NCBI GenBank assembly: GCA_002633005.1
Contig: NMRA01000149.1
Coordinates: forward strand, 758,655-822,654
Origin: Phoronis australis
Lineage: Eukaryota > Phoronida > Phoronidae
DNA: 64,000 bases
Direction of reading: 5' to 3'
Shown: in pieces, positions 46,601-51,439 of the stretch
How the letters are laid out: each line of letters starts with the position of its first letter
Position numbering within the stretch: position 1 is the first letter of the stretch
Made by a program: the position numbers and the translations under genes
The notes under the pieces: generated by a model
Databases searched by the model: none
The model's input: only the letters and a program-made list of their open reading frames with translations
Told to the model about the DNA's origin: nothing

Positions 46601-47966
46601 CATTCAGAGCCCATCCTGGAGAACCTGTCTCAGTCTTTGCAACAGTCTGTGGGGTTGGACAGGTGAGGGTAGTTAGCTCCATGCTTGGTCCTGGGATCTG
46701 TGTTCTGAATTAGTGTAGATAGTATTTGACAATCCACTTATAATATAGTATTCAAAAGAAAATTGTCTTATCTGTTGTAGTTTTTAAGCAGTCACAGCTG
46801 GATATGGACAATGAACCAGTTGAATGGCATTTGGGCCCAACCTTGACACAGTCATTTAACAGTAAAATAGTAGCTATTTCAATACAACATGTTTGTGTAC
46901 TCCAGCATTGTAATATATGTACACGTCATGCAGTTTTTAGAGCCAGCTATTATTGTGACACGGCTGTTGCACTCATGAACACAGTTCATTTATAAAATAG
47001 CTCATGTACTCAAAAAAAATCACAAAGAATGTTCACTGACTGCCAAGTGCAGTGCCGAATACAAAAATAGTGCTTACAAACCCACAAAACTCTTGCCTGG
47101 GCTCATAAACTCAGGTCTTGACTGTGTGTGACACCATGTTTGGGTATCAGCTGTGGTGGTGAGTCAGTGAACTAAGGTTATCACGTCAGTGAACGCTGTT
47201 CATAAGTGACCAACGGTGTTTATTAGTACAGCAGACGTGTTGATCGGGTAGTTTTACGAGTCCTATACACTTAAACTACGTTTTACAGTGAAGAAAGCGG
47301 TTTGTCTGCTGATGCCTCACAGTCCATGGCCTTCCTAAGATCAGTTCTGGCAATGGTCCCCAGTCGAGGTAACTGTCTTATTTCTGAATATTCCGTCAAA
47401 CAGTTTGAGCAAAATTTACATGCCTGGACGTTTTACGTGACATTTCAGTAGCTATTTTAATAGTCATTGTAAAATATGCTTACCTACCTTGTCATTTTGT
47501 CCCCGGGTGGATGTTAATCTTTACCTGGTCTTACCATAAGCCATGCCAAGAACACAGAGTGTTTTGGTCAGTTTGTTTAAATATCAAATAGTGGTTGGAA
47601 GAGCCATGTAAATGCTCATGGGTAGGGATTAAAACAGCAATTAGCAGTTGCACTAGCATGTGAATGTACCATTTGTCTGGAGATTGCTTCTTGTTTCCAG
47701 TTGTTTTAACTTGTGTTTTGAGTCAAAATGTTCCTTTGTGTAATTTGGGTTTAATGACAATAACCAATTAAAATATTAAATAGTGCGCTTGCTGTTAAAT
47801 TGGAAACTTGGTTTTATAGTGGGATGCAACAAATATTTTTATTTTAATTGTAAAGTTTCTTGTCATGCATTCACAAACTTGATACCCACCTCCTCACTGT
47901 TTTGTTGTTTTTTCAGGAGAGTTCGATTTGAAGAGCGTCTTGAAGTCTACCTACTTCTTCAGTTGA
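7476..47966 (+). CDS. POLRMT: Mitochondrial DNA-directed RNA polymerase, whole gene (30 coding exons)
   Basis: Single-subunit, T7-phage-like RNA polymerase that transcribes mitochondrial DNA and makes replication primers in the matrix. Exons, with phases that all agree: 7456-7617, 12077-12893, 13558-13663, 17806-17931, 21589-21747, 21882-21974, 22599-22667, 23208-23453, 24084-24168, 25501-25574, 26316-26447, 27290-27439, 31096-31172, 31528-31600, 32460-32595, 33831-33964, 34728-34828, 39089-39209, 40253-40337, 40705-40816, 41355-41433, 41884-42126, 42535-42612, 43068-43256, 44022-44179, 44311-44409, 45938-46010, 46574-46662, 47289-47368, 47917-47966. The protein is about 1391 residues (human about 1230); the excess is in the N-terminal extension. 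Catalytic D1080 and D1305 and O-helix K1149/Y1157 are intact, and spacing between the two Asp matches the family. No stop or frameshift is seen, so the gene looks functional. The extreme N-terminus is the least certain part. Confidence 0.95.
7618..12076 (+). other. POLRMT: POLRMT intron 1
   Basis: A 4.46 kb intron, longest of the gene. It includes the dispersed repeat at 9276-9492 and a related block near 8815-9120. An ORF at 10212-10502 resembles a mitochondrial leader but has no in-phase donor. Otherwise I see nothing. Confidence 0.6.
9276..9492. repeat. Dispersed repeat, copy B (pair with 3467-3672)
   Basis: Same orientation and order of blocks as the copy at 3467, with many substitutions and small indels, so the two are old. 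It lies in POLRMT intron 1. Confidence 0.65.
12077..12893 (+). CDS. POLRMT: POLRMT exon 2: N-terminal extension
   Basis: Large exon (817 nt) after a TTTTGTTGTAG acceptor; donor GTATGA. It encodes a mostly polar, Lys/Glu-rich and probably disordered segment with little conservation, as expected between leader and PPR domain. It starts [11 protein letters not shown]. The two last bases AA join G of exon 3 to give Lys. The alternative start ATG at 12100 is in frame, so a leaderless product of 1336 residues is formally possible. Confidence 0.85.
13558..13663 (+). CDS. POLRMT: POLRMT exon 3: entry to PPR region
   Basis: Acceptor CCCCCTTAG, donor GTAAGA. It encodes [16 protein letters not shown] followed by [10 protein letters not shown], the helix that begins the pentatricopeptide-repeat-like domain. 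Confidence 0.85.
14108..16673. mobile_element. TIR element (CAGGGCTCAAC ends) inserted in copy 1
   Basis: Left end CAGGGCTCAACATTAACTTT, right end inverted CAGGACTCAACACTAATGG. Sub-terminal ACTTGCCCG/CGGGCAAGT motifs occur on both sides (14160-14200 and 16573-16650). ACCTA is present immediately on both sides, so a 5-bp target duplication is possible. The ends resemble hAT elements, which normally make 8-bp duplications, so the class is unsure. No transposase was found inside. Confidence 0.6.
14836..16310 (+). mobile_element. CTAGTGGC-array element, copy 2, nested inside the TIR element
   Basis: Head TTATGCGCCCACATATTTAT with its hairpin, boxes at about 15026, 15172, 15334, 15478, 15627, 15783 and 15925, and tail GTGGGCGCATTTCAACGCTC with GCGTTGCTCTTGT at 16264-16300. 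Same-flavour boxes are about 450 bp apart (15026/15478/15925; 15172/15627; 15334/15783), showing a three-monomer higher-order unit. Confidence 0.75.
17806..17931 (+). CDS. POLRMT: POLRMT exon 4: PPR region
   Basis: 42 codons between TTTCAG and GTGTGT, phase 0 on both sides. The [13 protein letters not shown] segment is the signature helix of the POLRMT PPR domain, which takes part in RNA exit and promoter contacts. Confidence 0.92.
17932..21588 (+). other. POLRMT: POLRMT intron 4
   Basis: A 3.66 kb AT-rich intron. No tandem array or recognisable transposon was identified. Several open frames (for example 18829-19071) show no family match and no splice pairing with the gene. Confidence 0.5.
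21589..21747 (+). CDS. POLRMT: POLRMT exon 5: PPR motif
   Basis: 53 codons, phase 0/0, acceptor TTTAAAG, donor [26 protein letters not shown] is a classic PPR helix pair (the G-L-TP-N/D pattern) and continues exon 4. Confidence 0.93.
21882..21974 (+). CDS. POLRMT: POLRMT exon 6: PPR to N-terminal domain linker
   Basis: 31 codons after TCTATTTAG, donor GTGTGT. Leu/Ile-rich helical sequence ending in NRDEQ. Conservation is low, but both phases are 0 and the frame is open. Confidence 0.8.
22599..22667 (+). CDS. POLRMT: POLRMT exon 7: linker
   Basis: 23 codons between CTTTCAG and GTAATC. It reads [13 protein letters not shown] then DEKSYVVK, phase 0/0. It is supported mainly by splice sites and phase. 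Confidence 0.75.
23208..23453 (+). CDS. POLRMT: POLRMT exon 8: N-terminal domain start
   Basis: 82 codons, TAACCAG acceptor and consensus GTAAGT donor. It contains [20 protein letters not shown] and a later [20 protein letters not shown], matching the family's proline-rich turn and the helix before the N-terminal domain proper. Confidence 0.92.
24084..24168 (+). CDS. POLRMT: POLRMT exon 9
   Basis: Too short and low in stop-free context to stand out alone, but CTTGTTGTAG then [19 protein letters not shown] and a perfect GTAAGT donor fit the family helix with the LRDQW pattern. It ends with one C, which GA of exon 10 completes to Arg. Confidence 0.85.
25127..25231. repeat. Foldback (hairpin) element
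   Basis: Arms of about 42 bp, AAAATTAAATCTATTACTGG onwards and its near-perfect complement ending CCAGTAATAAATTTAATTTT, surround a loop of about 21 bp. Weaker complementarity (GTTGAGT / ACTCAAC) extends outwards, suggesting a MITE of about 150 bp. It lies in intron 9, about 70 bp before the exon 10 copies. Confidence 0.8.
25300..25500 (+). repeat. Two decayed partial copies of exon 10 plus its 3' splice site, 101-bp period
   Basis: Starting at about 25300 and 25400 the exon 10 sequence (CTCAACATGTATCCCTACG type) recurs as CTCAGCAGCTATCCCTTCG and CTCAGCAACTATCCCTATG. Copy 2 follows a TAATCATCACAG just as the exon follows TAATCATTACAG. Copy 2 keeps the frame (YPYVKLF) but has lost the exon's second half and the donor. 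Copy 1 has an indel that breaks the frame. Confidence 0.8.
25501..25574 (+). CDS. POLRMT: POLRMT exon 10
   Basis: 24 complete codons, [13 protein letters not shown] then EEYVELILQ, aligned with the family segment that follows the exon 9 helix. Acceptor CATTACAG, donor GTAATG. Two decayed copies of its 5' half with their own acceptor-like sites lie directly upstream (25300-25500). Confidence 0.92.
26316..26447 (+). CDS. POLRMT: POLRMT exon 11
   Basis: 44 codons, phase 0/0, TTTACAG and GTTAGT. The [20 protein letters not shown] segment aligns with the N-terminal domain helix before the QRQR region in the family. Confidence 0.92.
26448..27289 (+). other. POLRMT: POLRMT intron 11 with degenerate CTAGTGGC-type monomers
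   Basis: At 26725-27060 phrases such as GGATTTCAATGAAACTTGCC and CCCCCTGGTGGCCATTTTAG match the plan of the 150-bp monomers at 13779-17545, strongly diverged. Confidence 0.45.
27290..27439 (+). CDS. POLRMT: POLRMT exon 12
   Basis: 50 codons after TCTCTCTAG, donor GTAAGC. It encodes [12 protein letters not shown] and a Trp-rich [10 protein letters not shown] end, matching the family PWPLPVQ region that precedes the LG-LL helix. Confidence 0.9.
28445..28612. repeat. CAT/CGT-rich trinucleotide block, two related halves
   Basis: Degenerate (CAT/CGT)n tract. The segment CATCATCATGGCCACCATCA recurs about 100 bp later as CATCATCGCCACCATCGTCG, each half flanked by a CATATGAAT motif. Open frames across it are composition artefacts (Ser-rich or Ile/Val-rich). 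Confidence 0.7.
29016..29165. mobile_element. Terminus of a CAGGGCTCGAC-type hAT-like non-autonomous element
   Basis: Begins CAGGGCTCGACGCTGTTAAA with following GCATTTTGCGACCTAG, which resembles, in reverse complement, the right end at 38905-38952. The opposite end is not identified. The hAT assignment is inference from the CAG start. Confidence 0.35.
29268..29760. mobile_element. MITE with GGGCTTGGAAT terminal inverted repeats
   Basis: Left end GGGGCTTGGAATTTTCCGCG; right end reads, inverted, CAGGGCTTGGAATGACCC. Length about 490 bp with no conserved frame. Clear target-site duplication not seen. Confidence 0.5.
31096..31172 (+). CDS. POLRMT: POLRMT exon 13
   Basis: Acceptor TTTTGTAG, donor [26 protein letters not shown] aligns with the family helix LGKLLAEML. 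It ends with AG, completed to Arg by G of exon 14. Confidence 0.9.
31311..31400. repeat. Direct-repeat copy of the foldback loop
   Basis: GAAGTACTCAACATGTACAT with its surroundings (AGAGAAGCTG, GTTAACTTGTAGTTGTCTGT) recurs at 31679-31770 as GAAGTACTCGACATGTATAC. The two copies bracket exon 14. Confidence 0.65.
31528..31600 (+). CDS. POLRMT: POLRMT exon 14
   Basis: Starts with one G completing Arg, then [20 protein letters not shown], which corresponds to the family LVPVLYHVYSFRN strand near the start of the polymerase fold. Donor GTAAGT. Confidence 0.92.
31609..31830. repeat. Foldback element just downstream of the exon 14 donor
   Basis: Arms of about 50 bp (31609-31661 and 31782-31830) are near-perfect complements: TTTCTTATTTTCACAACCAG on the left, CTGGTTGTGAAAATAAGAAA on the right. 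The left arm begins only 8 bases after the exon 14 boundary, and the loop carries the segment duplicated at 31311-31400. Confidence 0.8.
32460..32595 (+). CDS. POLRMT: POLRMT exon 15
   Basis: 45 codons plus A; acceptor ATTTTTAG, donor GTGAGT. It encodes the highly conserved [17 protein letters not shown] then YGGNLLGS, the family VPMLCPPLPWTSPHSGAFLLS motif. Its 3' half is repeated in decayed form downstream. Confidence 0.95.
32605..32906 (+). repeat. Four decayed partial copies of exon 15 and its donor region (three in a 78-bp tandem)
   Basis: First copy 32605-32690 is diverged (TTACATGTGGTGG against TTACATATGGTGG of the exon). Then three near-identical 78-bp units start with GAGGTCCATGAATTACCAGC at 32701, 32779 and 32857, matching GAGGTCCATGAATTACCCAT in the exon. 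Units read [15 protein letters not shown] in the exon frame and then reach a stop, and the donor GTGAGTATA has become TTGTGAGCATA. The period of 26 codons explains an open frame on the opposite strand. Confidence 0.85.
33367..33595. repeat. 22-bp minisatellite, about 10 units
   Basis: Variants of GCCTGATGGTCATTTACTGT repeat with 22-bp spacing; the central three units (about 33430-33500) are nearly identical and outer units are degenerate. In intron 15, about 240 bp before the exon 16 acceptor. Confidence 0.85.
33831..33964 (+). CDS. POLRMT: POLRMT exon 16
   Basis: Starts CT, completing Thr with the A of exon 15. [17 protein letters not shown] then [19 protein letters not shown] is the family segment ending in the invariant W-x-(V/I)-N before the fingers/palm module. 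Donor GTAGGT. Confidence 0.95.
34440..34454. repeat. Poly-C run
   Basis: About 14 consecutive C in intron 16, likely length-variable. A shorter C8 run is at 8409. Confidence 0.9.
34728..34828 (+). CDS. POLRMT: POLRMT exon 17
   Basis: Acceptor TTTGCAG, donor [26 protein letters not shown] continues the helix after W-K-I-N, then a Pro-rich loop. The last TT plus A of exon 18 gives Leu. Confidence 0.93.
34930..36415 (-). mobile_element. 5'-truncated, broken non-LTR retrotransposon (LINE) with reverse transcriptase remains
   Basis: Read on the minus strand, frames at about 36405-36059, 36130-35574 and 35547-35035 give RT blocks in order: [36 protein letters not shown] and [11 protein letters not shown] with the YADD catalytic pair, then a Cys-rich C-terminal region (LRLCCDSG...HFVFDC) seen downstream of RT in several LINE clades. 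Lesions: a frameshift near 36120, a stop near 35945 and a frameshift near 35560-35580. Upstream ORF1 and endonuclease are missing. The 3' end is a TAAA-type repeat (TATTTATTTATTTATTAT on the plus strand, about 34930-34955), typical of target-primed insertions. Inactive. Confidence 0.88.
36712..38952. mobile_element. hAT-like non-autonomous element hosting a CTAGTGGC-array element
   Basis: Left end CAGTGCTCAACTTTTTGACC; right end, inverted, CAGCGCTCGAAGCTTGGC followed by TTTGGTGACCTAG. The ends are imperfect inverted repeats starting CAGYGCTC. Flanking 8-bp duplications were not found, so the ends may belong to two different relatives. Part of the left region (36727-36970) recurs at 52880-53045. 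Confidence 0.4.
37112..38830 (+). mobile_element. CTAGTGGC-array (HINE/pearl-like) element, most complete copy
   Basis: Head TTTATGCGCCCATATATTTA with a palindromic hairpin, then about ten monomers of roughly 150 bp each ending in a CTAGTGGC-type box, and tail GTGGGCGCATTTCAACGC plus the CCGCGTTGCTC hairpin. Head GCGCCCA and tail TGGGCGC are complementary. Monomers cycle through three flavours after the box: CAATTTTA, CCATTTTTA and CAGTTTT. No coding frame. A short-TIR, hairpin-ended element with tandem core units fits Helentron-associated or pearl elements; this is inference. Confidence 0.6.
39089..39209 (+). CDS. POLRMT: POLRMT exon 18
   Basis: Acceptor CTATGCAG, donor GTCAGT. Strongly basic helix with [20 protein letters not shown] and [10 protein letters not shown], the family REMHSLRAEALYRLSLAQ helix just before the polymerase palm. 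Confidence 0.93.
39981..40245. repeat. 44-bp tandem array, 6 units, abutting exon 19
   Basis: Units starting TGTCTCCCAGCTTGTTCATC begin at 39981, 40025, 40069, 40114, 40158 and 40202. Each contains CAGGTACTTG, a splice-donor-like string; the last unit degrades into the real exon 19 acceptor tract. A frame across it (39918-40157) is repeat-derived. Confidence 0.9.
40253..40337 (+). CDS. POLRMT: POLRMT exon 19: start of polymerase core
   Basis: [20 protein letters not shown] and CPPHFNHLG: the family signature [15 protein letters not shown] (T7-like motif that contacts template and nucleotide). Acceptor TATTTCAG, donor GTAAGA, last G completed by GA to Gly. Confidence 0.97.
40705..40816 (+). 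CDS. POLRMT: POLRMT exon 20
   Basis: [20 protein letters not shown] then [16 protein letters not shown], almost identical to the family consensus. Acceptor CCTACAG, donor GTCAGT. Confidence 0.97.
40817..41354 (+). other. POLRMT: POLRMT intron 20 with degenerate CTAGTGGC-type monomers
   Basis: Two remnants at 40890-40965 and 41060-41130 share CCTGGTGGGACATTTTAG / CTTTTGGTCATTTTAG boxes and the preceding GACTACTGTGACA phrase with the array monomers. Confidence 0.4.
41355..41433 (+). CDS. POLRMT: POLRMT exon 21
   Basis: [20 protein letters not shown] then AENPML, the family LRKRLAFAEEVMDDILDSADQPL helix. Acceptor TTGTTGTAG, donor GTAAGC. Confidence 0.95.
41884..42126 (+). CDS. POLRMT: POLRMT exon 22: palm motif A with first catalytic Asp
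   Basis: 81 codons, phase 0/0. [20 protein letters not shown] leads to [18 protein letters not shown]; the Asp in QDGS (about residue 1080) is the first metal-binding catalytic aspartate of T7-like polymerases. [20 protein letters not shown] follows, as in the family. Donor GTGAGT. Confidence 0.98.
42130..42222. repeat. Short imperfect tandem duplication after exon 22
   Basis: TAACCCTAGGCCTAGAACTG with GTCTGGGTTCCGA recurs once as TAACCACAGGCCTAGAGCTG with GTCTGGGTTCTAT. Two units of about 40-45 bp. Confidence 0.6.
42535..42612 (+). CDS. POLRMT: POLRMT exon 23
   Basis: 26 codons, [20 protein letters not shown] then GFVKRK, leading directly into the fingers O-helix. The donor GTTGTC is weak by consensus, but the phase and family alignment require it. 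Confidence 0.93.
43068..43256 (+). CDS. POLRMT: POLRMT exon 24: fingers/O-helix
   Basis: 63 codons starting [18 protein letters not shown]. The Lys (about K1149) and Tyr eight residues later (Y1157) are the nucleotide-binding and sugar-selecting residues of the O-helix in single-subunit RNA polymerases. Acceptor TTGTTAG, donor GTGCGT. Confidence 0.98.
44022..44179 (+). CDS. POLRMT: POLRMT exon 25: specificity-loop region
   Basis: [20 protein letters not shown] then [15 protein letters not shown], the family EWVTPLG(V/L)PVIQPY strand before the intercalating/specificity hairpin. The hairpin itself is diverged. Acceptor ATTACAG, donor GTAAGT; the last GA is completed by G to Glu. Confidence 0.97.
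44311..44409 (+). CDS. POLRMT: POLRMT exon 26
   Basis: [20 protein letters not shown] and [13 protein letters not shown]: the conserved K-Q[13 protein letters not shown] motif of the palm. Donor GTGAGT. Two decayed copies of its 3' half and donor follow in the intron. Confidence 0.98.
44430..44640 (+). repeat. Two decayed partial copies of exon 26 plus donor
   Basis: Counted by eye without gaps, 44458-44507 (CATTCTTTGGACTCCAGCCA start) matches the last 50 bases of exon 26 at 36 positions. The block beginning CATTCTCTTGGTTCCGCAAA (44551-44602) matches exon plus GT at 37 of 52, ending GCTTTACGT as the exon ends GCCTTACGT. Intron sequence AGTGGGTGT also follows both. Neither copy keeps the protein motif in frame. 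Confidence 0.65.
45047..45644. repeat. 46-bp satellite-like array, 13 units
   Basis: The unit starting CATTTTGCCCTGTCATATAT repeats at exactly 46 bp from 45047 to 45644 with almost no differences between units, implying recent expansion or homogenisation. Each unit holds TACAGGTTAGTCC, containing the donor-like CAGGTTAGT. It lies in intron 26, about 290 bp before exon 27. Confidence 0.97.
45700..45852. repeat. 51-bp tandem array, 3 units
   Basis: Units starting GTGATACATTGAATTATAAC at 45700, 45751 and 45802. Since 51 is 17 codons, a repetitive open frame appears here; it is not an exon of the gene. Confidence 0.95.
45938..46010 (+). CDS. POLRMT: POLRMT exon 27: motif C with second catalytic Asp
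   Basis: Completes Thr, then [20 protein letters not shown] and VMNQ. HDC(F/Y)WTHA carries the second catalytic aspartate (about D1305), 225 residues after the first (229 in human). Acceptor TTACAG, donor GTAATG. Confidence 0.98.
46574..46662 (+). CDS. POLRMT: POLRMT exon 28
   Basis: [20 protein letters not shown] then SLQQSVGLD, family CREQFVRLHSEPILQDLS. Acceptor CTACAG, donor GTGAGG. Confidence 0.97.
47289..47368 (+). CDS. POLRMT: POLRMT exon 29
   Basis: Starts with T completing Ser, then a variable stretch and [16 protein letters not shown], corresponding to the family LKETLQAVPKPG. Acceptor TTTACAG, donor GTAACT. Confidence 0.9.
47917..47966 (+). CDS. POLRMT: POLRMT exon 30: C-terminus and stop
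   Basis: GA completes Gly, then [15 protein letters not shown] and TGA. The STYFFS end is the conserved aromatic C-terminus of the family, needed for catalysis in single-subunit polymerases. Acceptor TTTTTTCAG. Confidence 0.97.
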
Positions 47967-50900
47967 TACAGTCAGTCACAGGCAAATTAACATACTCACA
48001 ACTAACTTTGGCATAGTTAATGTCTATTGAAGGCACAAGCAGTAATGATATTGGTTTGCATGCATGCAATTCCTATTTGGGATTTGTTTAAAATTGATGG
48101 CTGCAATCTAGCAATGGTAGAACTACGGTATTTGCTCTCTTTTTTGGCACAGTTTCCCCTGTAATTGTAAATAGACAACCAAGTATATTCACACCACATG
48201 GCATCATGAACAGACTACTTCGATTATTCTATGTGTGTGGGGATTGCCTGCAGCATAGTCTATGCCTGCAGCATAGTCTATGCCTGGCATAAACAACTTG
48301 TCTGATAATAGCTTACTGAAGTGATGATAGAAGCGGTAAAATGGTGGGAATCTCTTTGGATTCCAGTGCAAGTTTTATGTGTTAGTACACTTATAAAACA
48401 TGCCTTTAATTCATATGTGGCCAGTTGACAGTATTTTATTGTTTTTTAAAATGTGGTTTTTGTCAAAGGTGTTCATCTTAGGTTTGTTCAGTCTTGCCCT
48501 ACGTTCTTCTGTTTGGATTGTGATAGATGTTCAATTAGATTTATTTTTGAATTATACTAACTAGTCTTGAGAATGGCTTGCCTCATAGAACATGGAAATA
48601 TCGATCGGGTATTTTTTGCAACCCATGTATAAAACAATACAATACAGGGAATTAGCCCAGAAAACAAATCATTATATCCAGGCTTACATATACATAGCAA
48701 TAAATTATTTAAGTAGAAAATATAATGAGCAATAATGCAAAGAAAATAACCTTCCCTTCTTCCAGGGTGGAGTCATGAATTACCTGTGCCATAACTCGCG
48801 TGAAAGTAATTCATACTGAAAGCTACAATTCAGGGGATTTCACCTATGACACTGCTGAAATTTGCATTGCCGGCTGTAAAGATCCAATGACATCACAAAT
48901 TTCTTGGTGACGTGTTAACAATATTAAGGAAAACACTTGTCACCTGCGTTTACTTGAATTGAAATCACATGTCCTCTGCTTCTCTGTTTCTTTTCCCCCT
49001 TATGATGGTGTGCTTACCTCTTCTCAAGAAAAACTAGTTTACCTTTTAAATGTTCATCCCAAGGACGTCTCTCTTCTTCCTCTTGTGCTCCTTGTGGGCT
49101 TTTTGCAAGCACAGCTTAGAGAGACCTAATTTTGAGTTTGCTTTGCTGAGCATCTTGGCCCTACCACCATGCTGTGCAAGATATGTTTGTCTATTTGCAT
49201 TTTCTTTTCTTAGTTTTCTCTTGAAATCTTCACTTATTGCTTAAGGGAAAGTCAGCTATTTCTTGAACAAATAAGTGCAGTAAGTTTCTTTTGATGCAGG
49301 TGAATTGGTGGGGATAAGTGTTGCTGTTTATGCTTCATTTATCAGTCGAGTCGTTTTTTTATCAGTACTTTCTGTTTCTCTATTGTTCTCTAGGATTTTC
49401 TGAATATATTTAACCTTCCTTCGTTTGACTTATGTGTTTGGGGGTGTTTCTGTTGGTGGTTTGCAAGTGTTTACATTTGCTTGTTACTTTTTCCTTCTGT
49501 GCTCCTTCTTCCACTTAGGCTGTAACTGTCTCTGCTCTATGTCATTCATCTCATGTATGATTTTCATTTTCGCCGGTTGTTTTGGTTACTTGTTCCTTTG
49601 CCTTTCCTTTTTCATATGAGGATGATGTTTTTTCTGGTTGCTTTTGATTTGCTCTCGCATCATCATTTCGGCCTTAGACTTTTTTGGCGTGGCATTTCTG
49701 ACACTGGGATGATAAAATTGTAGTGTATGTGATAGACATTTTAAAGTAATAGACAGTAACCAGTGTTGAGCTTCACCAAACAAATGTGCTGGCCTGCAGG
49801 GGCAGTTTCTTAAATATGAGACCAAATCCACAAAAGGCCTATTGGTGAAAAATTGGGCTTCAACACAGTTTGCAAAAAAAAACAAGTTTAGTCTATTTCA
49901 GTGTGTTAGTCTAAATTGACCAGAAAACTGTAAATTTGAAATTACTTTAGACGAAACCTCTTGTCATAGTTTATTCACATTAATTGTATTTCATGATCCA
50001 AATGACATTAATATAAACTGGAAAGATTATTGTGGCTGTGTGACAGTAATGAACTCTGCACATGCGTTTTACTGGAATTGGTATGGGGAGTTTAGACAAC
50101 AACCCTTCACCAAGATTAATCAGAATTCTTTAATATTGTAGGAGAAATTACATGTTAGTAATGTGATGATAATTGACCCTTTCCAATCCTTATGAAGGAA
50201 AAAGTATAAACTCACCAAATGTTCGTTAATGCTAAGAACCACAGATGTCTTTCTTTAAGAGCTTTAGAATACAAGTTCACTGAGAATGTCAAAATTTCAG
50301 AAGAAAATACACCTAATAACCTCATGGTTGCACCAAGTGACCTGAAACTTTACAATGGGGACTCAATGAGCAACGGTGCTGGAATCTGCTGCCATTAGGC
50401 GGCACCTTTGACAGTTGAGTCCCAGAAGTACAGACGATAATGCCATTTGTGTTATAACTGCTTCGGCTTTTCATGTTTTGAGGTGTTTAATATGCCTTGA
50501 ACTTTGTGTTGGGTGCCGCATTGTTCAAACAGAGGTGACCATGGGTGTTGAAGTTGAGGTTGCATGCGATCAGGCGTGACAAATGGAAACCAAAACCGGG
50601 GGTCAGCGTTGTTTGCCACGATTACTTTGCAACTGAGAGTTATGTGTCAGAAACCGCTTGTGGTAAGCTGTTTGGGGGAATTTGATAGATGTAATAGCTT
50701 ACATATTTTTTAACATTGTACAGTACTGTTAAAAATGAGGTCTGCGCTATAATGGTAAAGCGGAAGACGATCGCACGGCGAAGCCACCGTTGACAATGCT
50801 CAGTGTCGTTGACAGTGCTACCCCGTTCTCTGCTACCCTGTAGATATTATTTGTGTTTTCATTCTGCATAAATTATTATAATGTGTGATTAGAATAAACC

Positions 50901-51439
50901 TTGACACAAGAAAATTAAGGTATCTATTAATGGTTGTAGGTAGCCAATACGTGAGCTCTTGCTTCAGAGTCGGTTTTTTCCTAGGGGGTACTCGGTCAGT
51001 TTTTGGACAGGGGTATGCCGCCAGAAAATTGGGATACCAACCCATTTATTGTCTCGGACAAAAAATGACCCATTTAGAGAGTAATTTTGTGTGAAAACAC
51101 GTTTTCAGACAGTTTTGTGCCAGAAATTTAAAAAGCTGCCCCATCACTTCACTCAGTTCTGTAGTAAACCCATGTCTATGAATCTGTGACCAGGTAGTTC
51201 TTCATCTGGATCCAAATCAAGTGATTTTTCAGTTTCAAAGCAAATGATAATGCAGGTTGTGGTGCAGGTTTTTGTTTGTCAGACTAGTCAGATTTTCTTG
51301 ACTGTCAGTTCACAGTGTTGATTCCCAGGGAATTTTCTTTTCTTTGTCTTACACTTTCTTCTGCTGCTGCTTCTCATTATAATAAGTGAGTGAAGATGAT
51401 TCCTTGTTGGTAACATTAAAATAATGAAGAAATCTGTGT
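47967..51439. other. POLRMT 3' region and intergenic sequence
   Basis: 3' UTR of unknown length, then AT-rich sequence. A 20-bp unit GCCTGCAGCATAGTCTAT is repeated twice at 48247-48285. No gene or transposon protein was recognised. Confidence 0.5.
48699..48704 (+). promoter_or_regulatory. Possible POLRMT polyadenylation signal AATAAA
   Basis: First exact AATAAA I noticed downstream of the stop, 733 bases after it. A nearer variant signal could be used instead. Confidence 0.25.
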